From contig JADJGJ010000002.1 in assembly GCA_016708105.1 (NCBI GenBank), forward strand, positions 372,001-436,000: 64,000 nt of DNA. The letters run 5' to 3'. Origin of the DNA: Crocinitomicaceae bacterium. Lineage in GTDB: Bacteria; Bacteroidota; Bacteroidia; Flavobacteriales_D; Crocinitomicaceae. Position numbers and translations under genes: made by a program. The notes below the pieces were generated by a model. It worked only from the letters and a program-made list of their open reading frames with translations, was not told the DNA's origin and did not search any database. Of the stretch, positions 16,089-24,419 are shown one piece after another; the stretch's first letter is position 1, and the number at the start of each line of letters is the position of its first letter.

Positions 16089-19000
16089 ATGAATCCAAAA
16101 ATTATGGACCCTTTATCAAGCTTTGCCATTAAAGTGGCTGCCGGAATCGCGCTGAAATTGATTCAAGGACCGCAAGGAGAAGTGAAGTATCAAATGAAAA
16201 AAGCTTATAAGAAGGCTTTAAAATTATGGTCGCCTAATGTCTGGATAAGATGGCGAAATCAAAATCGCATAAAATTATATTTCACTGAGCTATTTGAAAA
16301 CCCGGACCAACAAATCAATGTACATCTGGAGAACACTGAACTTCAAAGATTTTTTGAGAAATATAATGAAGCTCTTGCGCAATTCCCTTCAGCCTATGCG
16401 CATGTGAAAGACATTAAGGATGAAGCCCGTTTCAAAATTGTGATTAGACATTTCCAAAATATTGAGAGGAAAATTGATGTCCTTGATGACGGCCAAAAGA
16501 AAATGATGGATTATCTGGAAAAAAATCTAATAAACTCAGATAAGAAATTAGAGATTGAATGGAGGAGACAACTCAGTGTTTACAGAGAAAGCATGGAGAA
16601 ATTCAAGCCACAAACAGCTCTTGACCTACTCAATGAGCTAAATAACAGTTTCGTTATTAATAATACAAACCCGCATCATACAATTAAGGCTAGCATTGAA
16701 TTCTTAAAAGCCCAATGTTATGGAATGTTAGGAGATACGGCGGTATATCGGGCATTCATAAATGCACATAAGTTGGACGCCACTTCTAAGTTATTTAAAG
16801 AATGGGCTTGCTTTGGATATGCTAAAATTGGCGAGTTGAATGAGTCTAAAAGATTAATCGACGAAATCCTCGCAGAGGATAATTTGAATTTGATGGCATG
16901 GGTTGTTAAAGTCATTATATCAACCACTGACGATTTGAGAAAAGAACTGATGGCTGTTCCAAAAATTGTGATTGAAAAAATGGACTTCAAAAGAATTCTA
17001 TACTTCAACACACGTTCCAATCCTCAATTTTTGGATCTATTGGAGGCATACCAAAAATTCGCAATTATCCCTGAACTATCTGAATATAACGACGAGACGC
17101 TAACTTTTAGCACTTATAAAACCAAGATGTTTCTTATTACTACAGCAGTTACAAAAATACTCCAAACGACGGGTTTCGATTTAAATCGACCGTACATAGG
17201 AAATATTGAATTGTTAAGGCAAGTTAAACCGACATTGGATAAATTTTTAGATGATATAAAAGATTCGGAAATAGGGTTGGATTTTCAATTATTTGAGCTA
17301 TTCCGGCATTATATAGACTTTATAATTTTGAAACAAAAGGAATCTGCCCTCAAAATGAAATTCGTTTTTTCAAGTTTGACTACGAAAGATGAGCCTTACG
17401 TTATGATGACAGGAAACACGCTTCAACACGTCAAGGAATTTGACCTAGCTATAGAGGTCATAAATAGCCTAAAGGATAAATCTGCTGAAATTGTTCTTCT
17501 AGAAGCAATTTGTTTTTTAAAGAAGGGTGATATTAAAAATTTTGCAAGGTGTTCGAGGGAGTTTATTTCAAAAATTACTTTCGTGGATGAAAATCGCTGT
17601 TCTCAAATCCTGGATATTCAAAACCATCTCTATTTCCACTACAAAGAAAACGAAATTGATGTCTACGAAACGCTCAAGGATAAAGAATTTGAAAATGACC
17701 ACTTAAAGAATCTAATTTCGGAATTCTGCGCAATTACAAGAAAAAATAATGATACTGAAACAATTACGAACTTAAAAAAAATTGAAACGTTTCTTTTAGA
17801 ATCAAAGTCTCCTTGGATTTATTACGTGGCTTATTCGTATTTTTTATTGAATGAATTCGAGATAACGGCTGAGCTCTGCCAGAAGTTTGTCAGAGACGAT
17901 GTGGAATCCCAAGAGTTGGAGATTTACATAAAATCCCTGCATAAATCAAAAAGTAATCACAAAGAACTGCTGAGGTTATTAAAAGTTTGGCGTACTAAAT
18001 TTTCTTATAACGAAGAATTGTTAATGATTGAAGCCAATCTATGCAAGCAAGTGCTCGATTGGGAGAGATGCGTTGAAATATGTGAATTCCAATCGAGCAA
18101 ATCTAAGGACCAAGAATTCTTTCTGAGTCTTTATCTCGTTAGTCTAAGTCGCAGCAACATGGATCAAAAGACATCGAAAATAAATGAGTTAGTGGACAAA
18201 TTTAGGACTTTCAAATTCAAGTTCTATAATAATGCGAGTGTTGTCAGCAGAGCACTGGTCGAAAATAATCACCATAGAATTGCTTTGGATGTTTTATATC
18301 CATTTGCCATCGAGAAAGAAAATAAGCCGGCAAGAATGGAATATTTTATGTTATCTATTGGCCTTCCGTCGCAGCTGATAAAAGAAAACGAGATTGTCGA
18401 AATAGGATGGTTTGTCAAATATCAGCTAAACAAAGAATCAGCGAAGTTCATTGAGATAGTCGAGGGTAATCATCTTGCAAAGGAGCTGCTGGGTAAGCAT
18501 GTAAATGATGTCTTTTCGATTAAACGTCAGATGGTCGGAACTACTGACACCGTTAGAATTTTGCGAATTATGGATAAGTACCTTCATTTAAGTGAGCTGA
18601 TTATGGATGAGGTTACTAACGACCCTCATTCAGGCATGCCAATGCAAAGTATCCAGATTGAAAAAGATAACCCAAATGCACTTATTGAGACTCTTCTGTC
18701 GACTGTTGGGGCGGATGCGGCTGAAAGGGAAAATAACGCTGAAAATGCATTCCAGAAATATTACAGTAACAAATTATCATTTTCGGAATTGGTAGCTGTT
18801 AACTATTCATCTAATCACATTCAAGGTTATTTTAATCTGACACGCTATAGAGAAGGATTTACTATTATTCCGAGAGTTGCTTTTCCACAAATTGACCTCA
18901 CTAAACGGAACCTTGTATTAGATTTTTCATCTCTACTTATCATTTTTCAAATTCATTGGGAAGTTAAAACGGAATTCCCCGGTAAGTTTTTAATCTCTGC

Positions 19001-19805
19001 TGCGATTCGTGATTTCATCAAAGATTATTTAAAACAAGAAAACGCACTGCCCAGGCCAGAAATGTCAATTACTTTTACGACCGCTGGAATTGTACATTCT
19101 GTAAAACCAGAAGATGTTTACAAAAATAATGTGGCCTACCTTAATAATCTCCTTGAATTTATTGATAAAAAATGTACTGTTGTCATAGCTGAGTCAAAAT
19201 TGGACTTAAGCAGAAAATTAGACCAGAAGCTTGACGACCTGCCAATCGTACACTACCTTATTGATACGTTAGCCGTAGTTACTGAGAATGATGGCATATT
19301 GATCTCCGATGACGCCTTTTTTCTCAAATTTTTGAACTATAAAAACGGGCAAATTATTAGTAGCGAGAAATATGTCGAACTAGCGCTTGGTGAAGAATCC
19401 AAGTACAAATACGAGTTTGTTAAAAGTAAATATATTGGTCTCACAATTTCTAATGAACTTATCAAATTAGAATTCGACAAGAAGCGGAAGGGCCAAGAGA
19501 ATTTCTATGACAATTGTATTGCTAATCTTTCCGTTTCACTGAATCCAAATGAACTTAATATATATACTTGTGTTGAATTTTTAAAGGAAATTGCTTCAGA
19601 TTCAAGTTTAAGCGAAAAGGAATTAATTCAAGAAGGCACTCACTTATTTGTAAGCTTATTAAAGGGGCAAAAGGAACTAAAAGTTTTCCGTGGTGTTGCC
19701 TTCTTAATTCAAAAAGAATTTCAAAACGATCCGGTTAAACTTGGGAGTATGTTTACCGCTTATGACGAAGCCCTGCGTGTTTTAGGCGTGCCAAAAGAAA
19801 ATTAG
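16089..19805 (+). CDS. TPR - GreA/B-C-like - PIN nuclease protein, candidate anti-invader effector
   Basis: A 1238-aa soluble protein and the main cargo of the island. Residues about 1-150 form a basic helical N-terminal region that may be an adaptor domain. About 170-770 is a long helical-repeat (TPR-like) array. Residues about 780-835 (NHLAKELLGKHVNDVFSI ... VRILRIMD) match the C-terminal domain of GreA/GreB. About 940-1100 is a PIN-type nuclease: D945 in LVLDFSSLL, D975, D1059 in YLIDTLAVV, and D1074/D1075 in GILISDDAFF would be the metal-binding acids. A helical tail follows. I saw no Walker A motif. The order TPR, GreA/B-C, PIN matches an architecture described in surveys of bacterial conflict systems, where the Gre-like part is thought to sense and the PIN part to cut RNA. 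Single gene, opposite in strand to its neighbours, with its own terminator. Confidence 0.7.
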   Translation: MNPKIMDPLSSFAIKVAAGIALKLIQGPQGEVKYQMKKAYKKALKLWSPNVWIRWRNQNRIKLYFTELFENPDQQINVHLENTELQRFFEKYNEALAQFPSAYAHVKDIKDEARFKIVIRHFQNIERKIDVLDDGQKKMMDYLEKNLINSDKKLEIEWRRQLSVYRESMEKFKPQTALDLLNELNNSFVINNTNPHHTIKASIEFLKAQCYGMLGDTAVYRAFINAHKLDATSKLFKEWACFGYAKIGELNESKRLIDEILAEDNLNLMAWVVKVIISTTDDLRKELMAVPKIVIEKMDFKRILYFNTRSNPQFLDLLEAYQKFAIIPELSEYNDETLTFSTYKTKMFLITTAVTKILQTTGFDLNRPYIGNIELLRQVKPTLDKFLDDIKDSEIGLDFQLFELFRHYIDFIILKQKESALKMKFVFSSLTTKDEPYVMMTGNTLQHVKEFDLAIEVINSLKDKSAEIVLLEAICFLKKGDIKNFARCSREFISKITFVDENRCSQILDIQNHLYFHYKENEIDVYETLKDKEFENDHLKNLISEFCAITRKNNDTETITNLKKIETFLLESKSPWIYYVAYSYFLLNEFEITAELCQKFVRDDVESQELEIYIKSLHKSKSNHKELLRLLKVWRTKFSYNEELLMIEANLCKQVLDWERCVEICEFQSSKSKDQEFFLSLYLVSLSRSNMDQKTSKINELVDKFRTFKFKFYNNASVVSRALVENNHHRIALDVLYPFAIEKENKPARMEYFMLSIGLPSQLIKENEIVEIGWFVKYQLNKESAKFIEIVEGNHLAKELLGKHVNDVFSIKRQMVGTTDTVRILRIMDKYLHLSELIMDEVTNDPHSGMPMQSIQIEKDNPNALIETLLSTVGADAAERENNAENAFQKYYSNKLSFSELVAVNYSSNHIQGYFNLTRYREGFTIIPRVAFPQIDLTKRNLVLDFSSLLIIFQIHWEVKTEFPGKFLISAAIRDFIKDYLKQENALPRPEMSITFTTAGIVHSVKPEDVYKNNVAYLNNLLEFIDKKCTVVIAESKLDLSRKLDQKLDDLPIVHYLIDTLAVVTENDGILISDDAFFLKFLNYKNGQIISSEKYVELALGEESKYKYEFVKSKYIGLTISNELIKLEFDKKRKGQENFYDNCIANLSVSLNPNELNIYTCVEFLKEIASDSSLSEKELIQEGTHLFVSLLKGQKELKVFRGVAFLIQKEFQNDPVKLGSMFTAYDEALRVLGVPKEN

Positions 19806-19895
19806 CTTCCGCTATCCTTTAAAAATCTACCTGGCGGGATTGCAGTATTCAATATTAAGCTAATTAATAAGAATAGCCACATCCATTAAAGCAAA

Positions 19896-19935
19896 GAGAG
19901 GAGGCCCCAAATTGGGCTCCTCTCATACGTTTTTA
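19896..19935 (+). terminator. Strong terminator after the TPR-PIN gene
   Basis: The arms GAGAGGAGGCCC and GGGCTCCTCTC pair over 11 bp with one bulged G and a short loop; ATACGTTTTTA follows. It lies 90 bases after the stop and shows that the cargo gene is a single-gene transcript. Confidence 0.75.
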
Positions 19936-19998
19936 GACTTTGGTGAGTCAAGTAAGTCTATAATTCACCATTTCTGGTGGCTTTTCTAATAAAGTTGC

Positions 19999-21129
19999 TT
20001 ATGCTAATAAATTCAATGAAGGAAGCGATTTTACCGCCGCCATTTTTCTCTTATCCCTGATCTTAGCATAAATCTGCGTAGCCTGAATTGTTTTATGCCC
20101 CAATAGCTTTGACACGGTGTATAAGTCACCTTCAGGACAATGTTCCAAAACATTGGTTGCAAAGGTGTGGCGTGCAGTATGGAAGTGCATTAGCTTTCGA
20201 TTCAATCCGGCAGCTTCAGCCCACGTTTTAAGATGGTAGTTTACCTTTCGGTTCATTGCACCATTTTTATTGTACTCTTTAATAGCCGGAAAAACAAACA
20301 CACTTGGTTCTTCTTTCAAATGTTGCTGCCTTCTGCGCTTGATAATTTCAGTCGCTTGGTCAGAAAGTGGTAGATACTCGATGGCATCCGTTTTTTCTTG
20401 TTGGAAGTAAATAAAGTAGGTTTCTACTTTGTCAATTTTCTTTGCAGTTATCTGATCCCACCGCAAGCAGTTTACATCGCTCCAACGCAAGCCAGAAAAA
20501 CAACTAAATAAATATGCCTGTTTAATTTGCGGATGAATGGCGCATGGTGTACAAATCAAATGTTGCAATTCTTCCAACGAATAAGCTTTTCGGAAACTGT
20601 CCTGCTTCTTAACCAGATCTTTTCTGTCAATTAAACTAAATGGATTCTTGCGGATGATGTCTGCTCGTTCCGCGTCCTTCAATGCCGTATTCATGCTTTT
20701 GACATAATGACGCGCGGTGTTGTTGCCCATGTTGGTAAGCAGATAAGCAATGAAAGATTTAATCCAATCCGGTGTCACAGCTTGAAAAGTCAGCGGGCGA
20801 TTTCCTAAATACTTTTTCAGGTAGTTCAAGGTTTGCTTGTAAAGTCGGTTGTGCGATTTTTGTTCGGCGTATTTTTCAAACCATTTTACAAAATCGGCTT
20901 TTTGACTGTTCTTATTTATTAACCCATTGTCTTGAACAATCAATTCGTTTTCTCTTTTGATTTTAATTTGCTGTGCATACAATTTTTTCTCCTTGTCTTC
21001 TGGAGTAGGTTTGTTCCTATTGACATGAATATCTAAAAATTCATACCACCGATGTTTGTTATGGTAAATGTCGAGGTAAAAAGATACCTGTCCGTTCCCT
21101 AATTTTTTTTCTCTTAAATAAACTCCCAT
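19999..21129 (-). CDS. Tyrosine-type site-specific integrase
   Basis: A 376-aa recombinase of the Bacteroidota integrative-element type. There is an N-terminal arm-binding domain (about 1-70), a SAM-like core-binding domain (about 75-175) and the catalytic domain (about 180-365). Catalytic residues are Arg215 (SGLRWSDVN), His317 and Arg320 (HFHTARHTFAT), His345 (LLGHK) and Tyr354 (QIYAKI). All are present, so it should be active. It would insert and remove the island with the help of the excisionase-like protein. The gene points into the island and its start lies about 250 bases from a tRNA-like 3' end, the classical kind of target for this family. Confidence 0.93.
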   Translation of the reverse strand: MGVYLREKKLGNGQVSFYLDIYHNKHRWYEFLDIHVNRNKPTPEDKEKKLYAQQIKIKRENELIVQDNGLINKNSQKADFVKWFEKYAEQKSHNRLYKQTLNYLKKYLGNRPLTFQAVTPDWIKSFIAYLLTNMGNNTARHYVKSMNTALKDAERADIIRKNPFSLIDRKDLVKKQDSFRKAYSLEELQHLICTPCAIHPQIKQAYLFSCFSGLRWSDVNCLRWDQITAKKIDKVETYFIYFQQEKTDAIEYLPLSDQATEIIKRRRQQHLKEEPSVFVFPAIKEYNKNGAMNRKVNYHLKTWAEAAGLNRKLMHFHTARHTFATNVLEHCPEGDLYTVSKLLGHKTIQATQIYAKIRDKRKMAAVKSLPSLNLLA

Positions 21130-21160
21130 TTTCTCTAATTTTAAGGTTAAACATTACCCC

Positions 21161-21255
21161 TGCGATACAATATCCGAAATCGCAAAAGCGTCTGAAGGGT
21201 TCATGAACCTTCATGTGATCCTTGAAATATTTTTGGGTAACAAATGGGTAACAAA
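21161..21255. promoter_or_regulatory. Repeat-rich region upstream of the integrase
   Basis: Three structures lie here. TGGGTAACAAA is present twice in perfect tandem (21234-21244 and 21245-21255). A dyad TGCGAT..ATCGCA spans 21161-21184. ACAATATCCGA at 21167 recurs exactly 200 bases later at 21367, next to the tRNA-like repeat. Tandem short repeats beside an integrase are typical arm-binding sites or operators. Confidence 0.45.
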
Positions 21256-21310
21256 AGCCGTCGAAAGAAGCCGAAAGACATCCAAACAGGCATAAACTAA
21301 AAAAGGAGGG

Positions 21311-21335
21311 AAAGCCACTGAATTTGTGGCTTTTT
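21311..21335 (+). terminator. Terminator between integrase and GIY-YIG unit
   Basis: An 8-bp stem AAAGCCAC/GTGGCTTT with a 7-nt loop is followed by T5 on the plus strand. No plus-strand gene precedes it here, so it may shield the integrase promoter region from outside transcription. The 21130-21373 gap holds this hairpin and the repeats listed above. Confidence 0.55.
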
Positions 21336-21373
21336 GATGGTTTTGTTGTTTTTAGTTAGATTTGAGACAATAT

Positions 21374-21475
21374 CCGATAGCTATCGGCACAGTAGGTGCT
21401 TGGTTCGATTCCAAGTGGGCCCACCACGAAAGCGAGACATCATGTTCTCGCTTTCTTTTTTATGTACTCGGTATA
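21374..21475 (+). repeat. 102-bp direct repeat, copy 1: palindrome, tRNA-like 3' end, terminator
   Basis: In order: a perfect palindrome CCGATAGCTATCGG (21374-21387); a T-arm CTTGG-TTCGATT-CCAAG (21399-21415); the acceptor strand TGGGCCC, a discriminator A and CCA (21416-21426); a hairpin; and ATGTACTCGGTATA, the first codons of the GIY-YIG gene. No matching 5' tRNA half (GGGCCCA start, D-arm, anticodon arm) is present upstream, so this is a tRNA-like tail, not a complete tRNA. Offset to copy 2 is exactly 393 bases with no indel. Confidence 0.85.
21428..21461 (+). terminator. Terminator in repeat copy 1
   Basis: A perfect 10-bp stem GAAAGCGAGA/TCTCGCTTTC with an 8-nt loop is followed by six T, two bases after the CCA. 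It would end a tRNA transcript, and it ends exactly where the GIY-YIG start codon begins. Confidence 0.8.
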
Positions 21476-21761
21476 TATTTTGTATAGCAAAAAGTTAGGC
21501 AAACACTACATTGGGTTAACCAGTGATACTATTGAGCAACGAATTGAAAAGCACAACACAAAACACCACGGGAATCATCGTTTTACGGCAGCGACGAATG
21601 ACTGGGAATTATTCTTTCAGATAGCGTGTGAATCATTAAGTCAAGCTAGAAAAATAGAACTTCATATTAAGTCAATGAAAAGCAAAGTCTATCTTCAAAA
21701 TCTTACAAAATATCCGGAAATGACGGAAAAACTCCTTATGAAATTCAACAAGAGCACTTGA
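21462..21761 (+). CDS. GIY-YIG endonuclease (URI domain), single-domain
   Basis: A 99-aa nuclease. The start is the ATG giving MYSVYILYSKK; an open frame continues upstream but only translates the terminator and tRNA-like tail, so the longer reading is rejected. The GIY and YIG strands are VYILYS and HYIGLTSD, the catalytic Arg is in TIEQRIEKHN, and the metal-binding Glu is in ARKIELHIKSM, so the active site is complete. Single-domain members of this family are common in Bacteroidota and cut DNA in mobile-element or homing settings; the role of this clade is not established. The flanking 102-bp repeats suggest it drives movement or duplication of its own unit. Confidence 0.88.
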   Translation: MYSVYILYSKKLGKHYIGLTSDTIEQRIEKHNTKHHGNHRFTAATNDWELFFQIACESLSQARKIELHIKSMKSKVYLQNLTKYPEMTEKLLMKFNKST

Positions 21762-21766
21762 CTCTG

Positions 21767-21868
21767 CCGATAGCTATCGGCACAGTAGGTGCCTGGTTCG
21801 AGCCCAGGTGGGCCCACCACGAAAGCGAGACATCATGTTCTCGCTTTCTTTTTTATGTACTCGGTATA
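21767..21868 (+). repeat. 102-bp direct repeat, copy 2, with truncated GIY-YIG start
   Basis: Same elements as copy 1: palindrome 21767-21780, T-arm CCTGG-TTCGAGC-CCAGG (21792-21808), acceptor plus CCA to 21819, hairpin 21821-21848. The four differences from copy 1 all lie in the T-arm; two of them together change a stem T-A pair to C-G. It ends with MYSVY codons, after which the sequence diverges and hits a stop 13 codons later. The rest of the 21762-22039 gap is AT-rich with no further gene. Confidence 0.85.
21821..21854 (+). terminator. Terminator in repeat copy 2
   Basis: Identical to the hairpin in copy 1: a 10-bp stem followed by T6. Confidence 0.8.
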
Positions 21869-22039
21869 CACCGGGGGTTCACATTTCTTGTTTTCATTTT
21901 GCTGCTTGTGAATTCATTTCGCCCGTTTGTGAATTTGATTTGGTGACGCTTCATCAAAGAAATAATTTTAGATCATAATACATGCAAAATCATTTCAATA
22001 GAGTGAAAAAATAATTTCAAATACATAATAATTCTAATT

Positions 22040-24337
22040 ATGAAAAAACGTATATCCATTTCTGGCCTGGTAAAAAAAATGCTCCTGCTTCTTATTCTTA
22101 TGCTAAACAACTTGGTTGTGCTGGCACAATTTGAAAGAGAGTACGCTATTGAGCCTTGTAAAGGTTGCTACTGGAAGGACAGAACATATTACAAGCCGAA
22201 AGGTCAAACGGCCGGGTGGTTACCCGGTAGACCAATTAAACTTTATTCATGCATGAATGGAGAACGGATCAAAAATTTATTTGCATTAGCCAGCAGAGAA
22301 GGTACAGAGGATATTGACTGGATTGTTGACTTGACTACTAATCAAATTTTAATTGATGTAAGATCATGGAAGGATGGAAAAATCTTGCTCGCCTCATCAA
22401 AGCTTAAATCTACAGAGGGTTTTGGAAGTAAGTGCGCCAATGAGTATTGGTTGGTTATCTATGATGGTGGATCTGTAGTATTAGACACAAATTTTGTAGA
22501 GCTTCTACCTTTTGTTAAAGGAAGTCCATATGAATTTCGAGGTCAGTTAATTGGTGATGAACCTATGAAAGACTTGAACGATTGGGCAATCAAAAATCCA
22601 AACTCAGGTGAGTTATTTGATATAAACGGCAAACCCATAGGAGGTTTTATTGCCGATGTTCAGTTTGATTTTGGGAATGACATTTTTCTTGGCACTGATA
22701 ACAAATTGTATGTTAAGGGAAAAGTAGTTAATATGGGCTTTGGTGTTGAGGCAAATTATTTTGGACGTAAGATGGAAGATTTTATATTTTACCAGAACGA
22801 AAATATACTAGTTGTAAAATCTAATGCTGAAAACGGTAATTTGATAAACCTCGAAACATTGATTGATTATGGTTCATTTTATTTTAAAGAAGTTGAAGAT
22901 ATTAACCATAAACCAATACTGCGAAATGGCAAGTATTTTTTGATTAAGCCGCAAAGTGATGCATTGGGTGTATTGAATGCTAAGACCGGAAAATACTGTA
23001 ATGAACAACTCGGAACTATAGTTTATAAAGACGGGGCATTCTATACAAAAGGAACCACAGGTGATTATTCATTGGAGGTTGATCCGGAAACGTGTGGTAC
23101 AAGTTATGTTGGTGCCAAGACTGAAACTTATTCGGTCTATGATATTAATATTTTTAACAGTATCAGTTTTCTTTCATCCATGTCATTATGCCTGACACAA
23201 AGCGGAAAACTAATGAGTCTTGAAAAGGGATTTGATGGTGATCTTCACTTGAAAAAATTTAATTATCCCACAGCAAATACCTATTCAGAGAATTCAATCT
23301 CAAGTACTGATTACATGAATAAAATTATTGCCTTACAAGGTGGTGGTTACGCAGCTTGTGGAAGAGATCATTTAGTGTTGATGGACGATGAATTGAATGT
23401 ACATTTTCAATTAGATGACCCAATGTTGAATTATAGAGCTTATTCATCCAATCCTGACTACGCAGGTGCAAAAATGGATACTTGGAAAACCGGATCAGGT
23501 ACTGGCACGGCGGTTGATTTTCTGGATATAGCGGAGAATTCAAATGGTACTGAAATCAGCTCCGTGTTTTTATTTCATGCCTGGGTGAATGGTGCACAAA
23601 AAATGTATTTGGGTCTCAGTGTGCAAAAACTTTCAAATCCCAGTGAAGTCATTTTACATGATTTGGCAATTGAAGTGCCTGAAGGTTTCATTACATCAAC
23701 TAATCAGGCTTCTATCCGTGTTAACGTCATTTACTTGAATGACACTCACGTGCTCATTTCTTTTGGAGGTGATGGGTTTCAACAAACAGTTGTTTCTACA
23801 GAATTATTATTTCAGAAAAAACCACTTAACGCTAAACTATGGCAAGGAAATCTATTTGATGTTGATGATTTTGTCAACGGTGGTTTAGTAAAAGATGGGG
23901 ATAATACGTACATCGTAGGTTCTGGGCATAAAAACGGAACAAGTTTTTTAGCAATTGGTAGAATTGAATGGCAAAATAATGTGCTTACTCTTGAAAAAGT
24001 ATGTTATCGTACTTTTGGATTTTCTAATGCAAATATTGGTGAAGCGCATTGTGTCACTCAACTCAATGAAAATGCTTTGATAATTTCCGGAATTTCATCA
24101 TCTGATTATTCAGCTTTTTCAGGGTATCCTTATTTTGTTGAATTTGATTTGAATAAATTTGATTTGAATACCGATAGGGCTTTCATAGTTAAAAATGATG
24201 ATCTCTATAATGCTCACGTGGCTGATTTAGTGCCGTATTCAGATGGAACTGGAAAAGCTGGATTTGTTGCTTTGTACGGAAATCATTTTGACACTAAATC
24301 AAAGTTCACCATCACTCAATTTACCTTTAGTAAATAA
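22040..24337 (+). CDS. Large secreted protein of unknown function
   Basis: A 765-aa protein with a signal peptide (about 1-30, ending VVLAQ). I do not recognise a family. The mature part is rich in Gly, Asp, Asn and aromatic residues with recurring beta-hairpin style segments (ILLASSKLKS, YNAHVADLVPYSDGTG), as in beta-propeller or beta-sandwich proteins that report on parameters. An early CKGCYW and a later C-T-C pattern suggest one or two disulfides. The C-terminus (KFTITQFTFSK) is not a clear T9SS sorting domain. It has no operon partner on either side. Its N-terminus is well separated from the GIY-YIG repeats, so it is probably a native gene. Confidence 0.6.
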   Translation: MKKRISISGLVKKMLLLLILMLNNLVVLAQFEREYAIEPCKGCYWKDRTYYKPKGQTAGWLPGRPIKLYSCMNGERIKNLFALASREGTEDIDWIVDLTTNQILIDVRSWKDGKILLASSKLKSTEGFGSKCANEYWLVIYDGGSVVLDTNFVELLPFVKGSPYEFRGQLIGDEPMKDLNDWAIKNPNSGELFDINGKPIGGFIADVQFDFGNDIFLGTDNKLYVKGKVVNMGFGVEANYFGRKMEDFIFYQNENILVVKSNAENGNLINLETLIDYGSFYFKEVEDINHKPILRNGKYFLIKPQSDALGVLNAKTGKYCNEQLGTIVYKDGAFYTKGTTGDYSLEVDPETCGTSYVGAKTETYSVYDINIFNSISFLSSMSLCLTQSGKLMSLEKGFDGDLHLKKFNYPTANTYSENSISSTDYMNKIIALQGGGYAACGRDHLVLMDDELNVHFQLDDPMLNYRAYSSNPDYAGAKMDTWKTGSGTGTAVDFLDIAENSNGTEISSVFLFHAWVNGAQKMYLGLSVQKLSNPSEVILHDLAIEVPEGFITSTNQASIRVNVIYLNDTHVLISFGGDGFQQTVVSTELLFQKKPLNAKLWQGNLFDVDDFVNGGLVKDGDNTYIVGSGHKNGTSFLAIGRIEWQNNVLTLEKVCYRTFGFSNANIGEAHCVTQLNENALIISGISSSDYSAFSGYPYFVEFDLNKFDLNTDRAFIVKNDDLYNAHVADLVPYSDGTGKAGFVALYGNHFDTKSKFTITQFTFSK

Positions 24338-24419
24338 CCTCACAGATTTGCTCTTCTTTTATATCTCCTGACCTTTTTCGTGTCAGCTGATTTAATGCAA
24401 TTATGAAATTAATCATGTA

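Larger units (their letters stand above)
21374..21766 (+). mobile_element. GIY-YIG / tRNA-tail repeat unit (393 bp)
   Basis: The unit is one 102-bp repeat plus the body of the GIY-YIG gene; the next repeat begins 5 bases after the gene's stop. A second, gene-less repeat follows. The arrangement looks like a compact element that targets or carries a tRNA 3' end and can stack in tandem. Boundaries are inferred from the repeats only. Confidence 0.55.

Noticed and set aside
21374..21426. A complete tRNA gene at the repeat
   Set aside because: Only the T-arm, acceptor 3' strand and CCA are present; no 5' acceptor strand, D-arm or anticodon arm can be drawn in the upstream DNA.
21396..21461. 22 extra codons at the start of the GIY-YIG gene
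   Set aside because: They translate the tRNA-like tail and the terminator; family likeness begins exactly at the ATG at 21462.
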